From assembly GCF_000499845.2 (NCBI RefSeq), contig NC_023758.2:24141520-24205519 (forward strand): DNA of 64,000 bases, written 5' to 3'. This document shows positions 58,684 to 64,000 of the stretch, piece after piece. The translations under genes were made by a program, and so were the position numbers. Numbering within the stretch: position 1 is the stretch's first letter; each line of letters starts with the position of its first letter. The notes under the pieces were generated by a model. That model saw only the letters and a list, made by a program, of their open reading frames with translations. It was not told the origin of the DNA and searched no databases. The DNA is from Phaseolus vulgaris. Lineage: Eukaryota > Streptophyta > Magnoliopsida > Fabales > Fabaceae.

Positions 58684-59673
58684 TGATGTGAATGTAACTA
58701 CAAGAACACATGATTCTTGACATTCTTAGGAACAACTTGAGCTGGATTTGAAAGGCACTTTACTTTAGAATTGGATCAATGTTCTAAATTCAAGAACTCA
58801 CCAAAACTAAGCACCAACCAAGACTCATATTGAAGTCCATGTATTGTCAAATTGAATCAAAACAAAAGGAAAGAAGAACTAGAATTAAAACTGGACAGAA
58901 TTTAAATGATAGCTACTGAACCAAAACAGAATTAAGAACACAATGCTGGAAACACAAAAATAAATGGTAGAAAAAGAAGTAAACTCTAGGAATCAAAACT
59001 ACCGAATGGAAAATTGAAGAAAAGGGAAGAAGAACACTTATAGAATAAGATGCTTGCTGGATTTTGAGAATTGGAAGAAGCCATTCACGCCACTTGGAAC
59101 CTTGAACCAAGATAAGTGATGGAGTGCCACCACTTGAAGCTCACCATAGCTCACAAGATAAGGCAAAGAAGAGGAAGACTCAAAACTCACAAATTCTTTC
59201 CAAAATTGAGTATAGTCTCTCTACTATAAAATTCCAATCTGAATTGTACAAGCTAAGCACCTTTATTTATAGCCTAGAGGTGCTGAAAAATAGGTGGGAA
59301 ATTTCAAATAAAACTCATTTGAAATTCCCACAAAAAACAAGTCACATGGGAGGTGTGACCTTTTTCTACTATGACACCTCCTAAAAACTACACCTACACC
59401 CCCCTACTAAGTCACATGGACAAAGTGACTCTCTCTAATACATTCACACCTATTTATTTAATATCCACACCTCCTACAAGAGTCATTCAAATGATGCTCT
59501 TTTATTTAATGCTTGGCCTTGCCCCTCATGGTTTGGACTTGGGCTTCTTGGGCTTGGGCCTTCTTGGGCTTTGGGCTTGGGCCTCATCTTTTGCAAAGAC
59601 TAATAAGAAGAACTTTAAATGATTTGTCCCTTGTCCATTTCTTCTATTGATAACATCTTTTTGATTCTCATCA
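58684..59673 (-). repeat. 3' LTR of element C
   Basis: A 990-bp LTR on the minus strand (TGATGAGAATC...CACATCA). A TATA-like GCTATAAATAAAGG (minus strand, near 59268) precedes a conserved R-U5 part. It is almost identical to the window-end LTR. Its R-U5 also matches the solo LTR at 26720-27705. Confidence 0.94.
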
Positions 59674-60380
59674 TACTCCCCAAGTTGGAGAGAATTCGTC
59701 CACGAATTCAGTACTCCTGCATAAAACAAAGTATGTTTGCAATTAGATAAGAGAATACAAGAAGAAATAGGCAAACATGACTTAGTACGTTGAAATGTTG
59801 GGAGTTCAGAAAAAGATGTCCTATACATAGCCCATGTTGGAAAAGATTGTTTAGAAATGATATTATTTGGAAAACTAGAAGGTATGAAAAAATCATCCTT
59901 AACATTCTTCATCCAATATGGTGTATAAGTAGGAACCTTGGGTAATGAACAAGACAAAGAAGAAGGATACCTTGTAGGCGTAGCACGAGTCAACAAAATT
60001 GAATTAGTTGAGAAGGTATTATGACTCGGTTTATCATGTACTTCATTTGTTTTTTCATTTTTTCTTTTAGTTTCTTTGGGATTGGTCCTATATGCAGGGC
60101 TATTTGGTAAAGAAAGCTCGGGCATGAAGTCGATTTGGTGTTCAATCCCTCTTAGAGGTGGTAAGCCTTTAGGAGGATCTTGAAACATATCTTCATATTT
60201 TTTTACCAAATTGTCCAAACATGTGGGACTATCCTTAGCCGACTCACATTCAATAGTCCTAGGAATAGCTAAAAAAATAGGCTTTTGAGTAACTATTACC
60301 TTTTTAACTTGTTGTGTGGACATGAGAAGGCTTCTCTTGGAATTTTTTATATCATTTTCTTTCTCTCTCTTTTCTCTCAT
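59674..60380 (-). pseudogene. Pre-RT remnant of element C joined to 3' sequence by a deletion
   Basis: The frame (59526-60380) begins MREKREKENDIKNSKRSLL and holds LVKKYEDMFQDPPKGLPPLR and IEHQIDFMPELSLPNSPAYR, the linker that leads into a gypsy reverse transcriptase. Right after PKETK the sequence changes to unrelated low-complexity text, so the whole RT-RNase H-integrase section has been removed. The frame then runs on into the LTR by chance. Confidence 0.8.
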
Positions 60381-60742
60381 TTAACTTGGTCCTCATGAAC
60401 TTCCTTTGGAGAGAGAGACTTAAGAATGACTTTGTGCCCATGGAAGTTAAAAGACATTTTGTTGGTAAAGCCATCATGAAAAACTTTTCTATCAAATTGC
60501 CATGGCCTACCTAAAAGAATATGTGTGGCTTCCATTGGGACAACATCACACAAGACCTCATCTTTATATTTACCAATAGAAAATGTAATGAGGACTTGCT
60601 TGTTAACAACAATCTCACCTACCTCACTTAACCATTGTAATTTGTAGGGCTTGGCATGAGAGATGGTAGGTAATCCAAGTTTGTCTACCACTCTTGTGCT
60701 TACCACATTTGCACAACTCCCCCATCCACAATCAAAGAGCAT
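60377..60742 (-). pseudogene. Protease domain of element C, one-base frameshift from gag
   Basis: The frame reads SCANVVSTRVVDKLGLP, LITFSIGKYKDEVLCDVVPM and HILLGRPWQFDRKV, a retropepsin-like domain. The active-site Asp-Gly-Gly-Ser context lies across a run of G at about 60720, where the gag frame ends in DGG and this frame picks up SC. A one-base loss in the G run explains the break. Confidence 0.85.
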
Positions 60743-61998
60743 ACTCTATCATTAATAAGACACCTTGAATGAAAAATATTTTCTCTTTGAGTTTCATCAA
60801 AAGGTTTTAAAACTTGACCAAGCATGCGTCTTATTACTAATAGGTCACCCTCATGTGGGTTTTCACTCTCACTCTCACTTGGGGATCTAGAAGGTGAGGA
60901 ATGTCTAGAAGATTCAGACTCATGCTCACTACTATCTACCCCATCATGCATATACATAGTTCGTTTAGTAGGGTAATTAGAAGCAATATGTCCATAGCTT
61001 AAACATTTAAAACACTTCTTACTAGACGATTTAGGTGGTGATTTAGGCCTAGAATTGGAAGTGGAAGGCTTAGACTCTCTAGGGTTGAAAGTAGAGTCCT
61101 TAGAAGGGATATTTGAAAAAGAGTTATTTTTATTTTTCCAAGAAGAGTGGTAGTAGTTATCCTTAGAAGAATTTTTGAAAGCATTTTTGCTTGCAAGTTG
61201 ATTTTCAATTTTACTAGCAAGGTGCACCACATTTTCCAAAGAAGAATATTCTTGTAACTCTACCACGTCTTGAATGTCCCTTCGAAGGCCACTCACAAAC
61301 CTAGCTATCTTAGCTTCCTCACTCTCATCCATATTAACTCGAATTAAAAGCGTGTCTAATTGTTTAAAGTAATCATCCACACTTAGCGCGCCTTGATGAA
61401 ACCGTTGGAGTTTCAACAATAGGTCTTTCCTAAAGTGTGGGGGTACGAATCTAGCGCGTAAACAAGCTTTCAAATCGTTCCAAGAGACCACGGGCGGCCT
61501 CTTGTGTAGTTCAATGTCCATGAGATATCGATGCCACCATTGCATGGCATAGTCCAAAAATTCTAAAGAAGCTAACTTAGCCCTATGCTCATCCCTAACC
61601 CCATTTACATCAAAAATTTGGTCAACCTTAGCCTCCCATCCTAAGTATACATTGGGATCACTTTCACCACTAAAACTAGGAAGTTTTACATTAGGAGAAC
61701 AAGGGTCAGCCACATGTTGGCGCCTCGCTTCATGGTGATGATGTCTTGGCCTTGGATTGTCTTCATAATAACCATGGGAGTGCCTTGAAGAATGCCGACT
61801 AGGAGGAGGAGTTCTTCTCTCACGGTTTTGATGCATTTCTTCTCGGTTTAACTCCAAACTTTGGAGCCGTGCTTCCATCTTCCTTATCACCTCAAGATAG
61901 TGAGCATTGGATTGCTTGGCATTCTTTAAGTCTTCATAAAGGGCTGCCTTTTGTGGTGAGCACGGTTTGGAGGACTCTCCACTAGAGAAATGAGCCAT
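60700..61998 (-). CDS. Gag protein of element C (zinc knuckle altered)
   Basis: The start is the ATG ending at 61998 (MAHFSSGESSKPCSPQKAAL). An N-terminal coiled coil (AALYEDLKNAK...LELNREE) and a His/Arg-rich patch precede the Ty3/gypsy gag core: WEAKVDQIFDVNGV, KLASLEFLDYAMQWWHRY, FQRFHQGALSVDDYFKQL and RFVSGLRRDIQDVVEL. Then comes a Ser/Pro-rich linker and the knuckle CFKCLSYGHIASNYP. The knuckle should be C-x2-C-x4-H-x4-C, but the last Cys is Tyr. The frame is otherwise open for 433 codons before breaking in the protease. Gag packages element RNA, so RNA binding may be weakened. Confidence 0.85.
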   Translation of the reverse strand: MAHFSSGESSKPCSPQKAALYEDLKNAKQSNAHYLEVIRKMEARLQSLELNREEMHQNRERRTPPPSRHSSRHSHGYYEDNPRPRHHHHEARRQHVADPCSPNVKLPSFSGESDPNVYLGWEAKVDQIFDVNGVRDEHRAKLASLEFLDYAMQWWHRYLMDIELHKRPPVVSWNDLKACLRARFVPPHFRKDLLLKLQRFHQGALSVDDYFKQLDTLLIRVNMDESEEAKIARFVSGLRRDIQDVVELQEYSSLENVVHLASKIENQLASKNAFKNSSKDNYYHSSWKNKNNSFSNIPSKDSTFNPRESKPSTSNSRPKSPPKSSSKKCFKCLSYGHIASNYPTKRTMYMHDGVDSSEHESESSRHSSPSRSPSESESENPHEGDLLVIRRMLGQVLKPFDETQRENIFHSRCLINDRVCSLIVDGGVVQMW

Positions 61999-63347
61999 GA
62001 GCAGAAAATACACAAAAACAGCAAACAAAACAGTTAAGAAACTTGTTAAACAATTAAAAACAGTGAGATATAGGTTGCTGGAAAATGCCCAAGAAAGCAC
62101 TCAAACCACTCCAAGAAAGTATTCTGTCCTCAACCAAGCCTTGCTTGTGGAATGGAGTAGCTTCAAGTGAAATAGGTCACAGCAAACCAACTTACTTAAG
62201 AAAGTCTCCACACAACTTTTAGAAGAACAAAAAGACAAGCAAGAAAAGGTGTAAACAATAAAAGCTAAACCAAAAACAGAGAGTAATGTATGACAAACTA
62301 GAAAGAATATGAATGAAAGACAATCAAGAAAATAAGGAACTCAATGAATAAAGAAGGCACACAAAAAGAGTCCTAAAGAAAAGTGCTAGAGTAGATTAAA
62401 GAAAACAGAAAACAGCTACTGGAATTTTGTTTTTTTTTTTAAAGCAAACTGTGCTATGTTTACAGATTTAACTGTACCGATTGAAAGCGAACTGGAATGT
62501 GAAAAATTAACCACAGAAACTTCAATGTCTTAACTCAAAAATGGCACTGGAATGAGGTAAAACAGTAAGCCAATTGAGAGAAATAAATTTTTTCAAAATT
62601 GCTGCCCAATTACCGTATTCTTTTCGGCAGTATTGTACACTTTTCCTATTTTATTTATCATTTTTTGTGTACTTGGAATTTTTGAGTGATTCTTTTTTCT
62701 ATGCTTTTGTAACACTTTGAAGTATGTAAATCCAAATTTTCACAAATTTCCTATCAGCCAATTAATTGCAGGAAATTGAAAACAGTAGCACGTTTGTAAG
62801 AAAACAGAGGAGCCTATTTAGGAATGAAAAACAGTATGATGACTAACAAAGACATAATGGAAATTGTGTAAAGGAACTTGTATAGAATGAAAATAACAGC
62901 ATGAACTCAAATCTAAAAATGAAAATGCACAAAGGATCAAGCAATAAACTCAAAAAAACAGAAAGTAAACCAAAGCAAGAAACAATGAAAGCAATAAAAG
63001 TACTACTAGAAGTAATGACAATTATGGAATAACATGACTAAGACAAAACTTGACATGATTACAAAATTAAAAGACATATAACAAGATATAACCACAAGTG
63101 AAAGGAAGCTTAAGGTCAGCTCTAGGAAGGAGAATGCCATTCCAAAAGAGCAGCCATACTCATATGAACAATGAGTGCTAGAAACCTTTTCACAAACACA
63201 TGGTGTAACAAAAGAAAACAGCAAGAAAACTCAAAATAAATCCTAAAACAGAATGGTAAACAACTTAAATTTAAGAGCTCTTGAAATGTAAAGTGCAATA
63301 CAACTCAAAATTAAAGCAAGAAACAAGCCTAGACTCCTGATACCACA
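61999..63347. other. Leader region of element C between primer site and gag
   Basis: AT-rich, A-rich on the plus strand, with no domain-bearing frame on either strand; the 63006-63224 frame is unsupported. It lies between the primer site and gag, the usual place for packaging signals, but I can point to none. Confidence 0.6.
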
Positions 63348-64000
63348 TGATGTGAATGTAACTACAAGAACACATGATTCTTGACATTCTTAGGAACAAC
63401 TTGAGCTGGATTTGAAAGGCACTTTACTTTAGAATTGATCAATGTTCTAAATTCAAGAACTCACCAAAAACTAAGCACCAACCAAGACTCATATTGAAGT
63501 CCATGTATTGTCAAATTGAATCAAAACAAAAGGAAAGAAGAACAGAATTAAAACTGGACAGGAATTTAAATGATAGCTACTGAACCAAAACAGAATTAAG
63601 AACACAATGCTGGAAAACAAAAATAAACGGTAGAAAAAGAAGTAAACTCTAGGAATCAAAACTACCGAATGGAAAATTGAAGAAAAGGGAAGAAGAACAC
63701 TTATAGAATAAGATGCTTGCTGGATTTTGAGAATTGGAAGAAGCCATTCACGCCACTTGGAACCTTGAACCAAGATAAGTGATGGAGTGCCACCACTTGA
63801 AGCTCACCATAGCTCACAAGATAAGGCAAAGAAGAGGAAGACTCAAAACTCACAAATTCTCTCCAAAATTGAGTATAGTCTCTCTACTATAAAATTCCAA
63901 TCTGAATTGTACAAGCTAAGCACCTTTATTTATAGCCTAGAGGTGCTGAAAAATAGGTGGGAATTTTCAAATAAAACTCATTTGAAATTCCCACAAAAAA
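63348..64000 (-). repeat. 5' LTR of element C, truncated by the window edge
   Basis: It matches 58684-59337 nearly base for base and stops only because the window ends. By comparison with the 990-bp partner, about 337 bp should follow beyond 64000. Confidence 0.94.

Larger units (their letters stand above)
58684..64000 (-). mobile_element. Young gypsy-like element C (minus strand), internally deleted, runs off the window
   Basis: From right to left: 5' LTR (63348 to beyond 64000), primer site TGGTATCAGGAGT (reverse complement of 63333-63345, initiator-Met type), leader, gag (61998-60700), protease (to about 60377), a short pre-RT piece, a polypurine-like CTTGGGGAGTA and the 3' LTR (59673-58684). 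RT, RNase H and integrase are missing. Over the ~650 bp shared by both LTRs I count about 3 substitutions and 5 one-base indels, so insertion was recent. It sits in the antisense ORF of element A. Confidence 0.92.

Noticed and set aside
58422..58691. 89-codon plus-strand frame at the A/C junction
   Set aside because: It runs across the insertion border into element C's LTR, so it cannot be a real gene. The minus-strand reading is the meaningful one.

Overview
The window is plant nuclear DNA. It has small exons with GT-AG introns, AT-rich introns and spacers, chloroplast-type N-termini, and about half of the sequence is transposable elements. The host genes and repeat families fit a dicot. A legume (bean/cowpea/soybean group) is my best guess, but that is inference from the look of the LTR families.

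Left half, host genes. (1) 782-11086 (+): a 16-exon gene for an ACT-domain Raf-like protein kinase (STY8/STY17/STY46 group, 572 aa). A dead antisense Ty1/copia fragment lies in intron 5 and an unrecognised protein-like fragment in intron 6. (2) 12817-14538 (-): a 7-exon plastid single-domain rhodanese of the SEN1/DIN1 (STR15) type, 186 aa. (3) 18764-23130 (+): a 6-exon VKOR-thioredoxin fusion (LTO1, 348 aa), with a 602-bp non-autonomous hAT element with 8-bp target duplications in intron 4. The AT-rich spacer between genes 2 and 3 holds an inverted-repeat element centred on an (AT)n tract.

Middle, 24.4-34 kb. This is a graveyard of DNA-transposon genes on the minus strand: a GRF zinc-finger pseudogene, a 'putative plant transposon protein' pseudogene, and the Myb-like and DDE transposase genes of a PIF/Harbinger element. 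The Myb-like gene is split by a solo LTR with a perfect TACGA duplication. Tandem arrays follow (about 229-bp and 129-bp units), with clusters of short palindromes.

Right half, 34-64 kb: nested mobile elements. A Helitron (RPA-like gene, Rep/helicase pseudogene, 3' hairpin and CTAG end at 46395) has its helicase split by a 5.7-kb Sirevirus-like copia element (perfect ATATG duplication). Next is a copia element (D), entered at 47696 by a Tat-lineage Ty3/gypsy element (A). A is entered at 51646 by a deleted gypsy-like element (B), and B's gag is entered at 52140 by a solo LTR (perfect AATAT duplication). A is entered again at 58684 by a young minus-strand element (C), which runs off the window end. 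A also carries two tandem arrays and an antisense ORF between integrase and its missing 3' LTR. Nearly all element genes have stops, frameshifts or lost catalytic residues, so none looks autonomous.

I see no rRNA, tRNA or CRISPR. Exon borders come from reading splice sites and phase by eye and have not been checked against transcripts.
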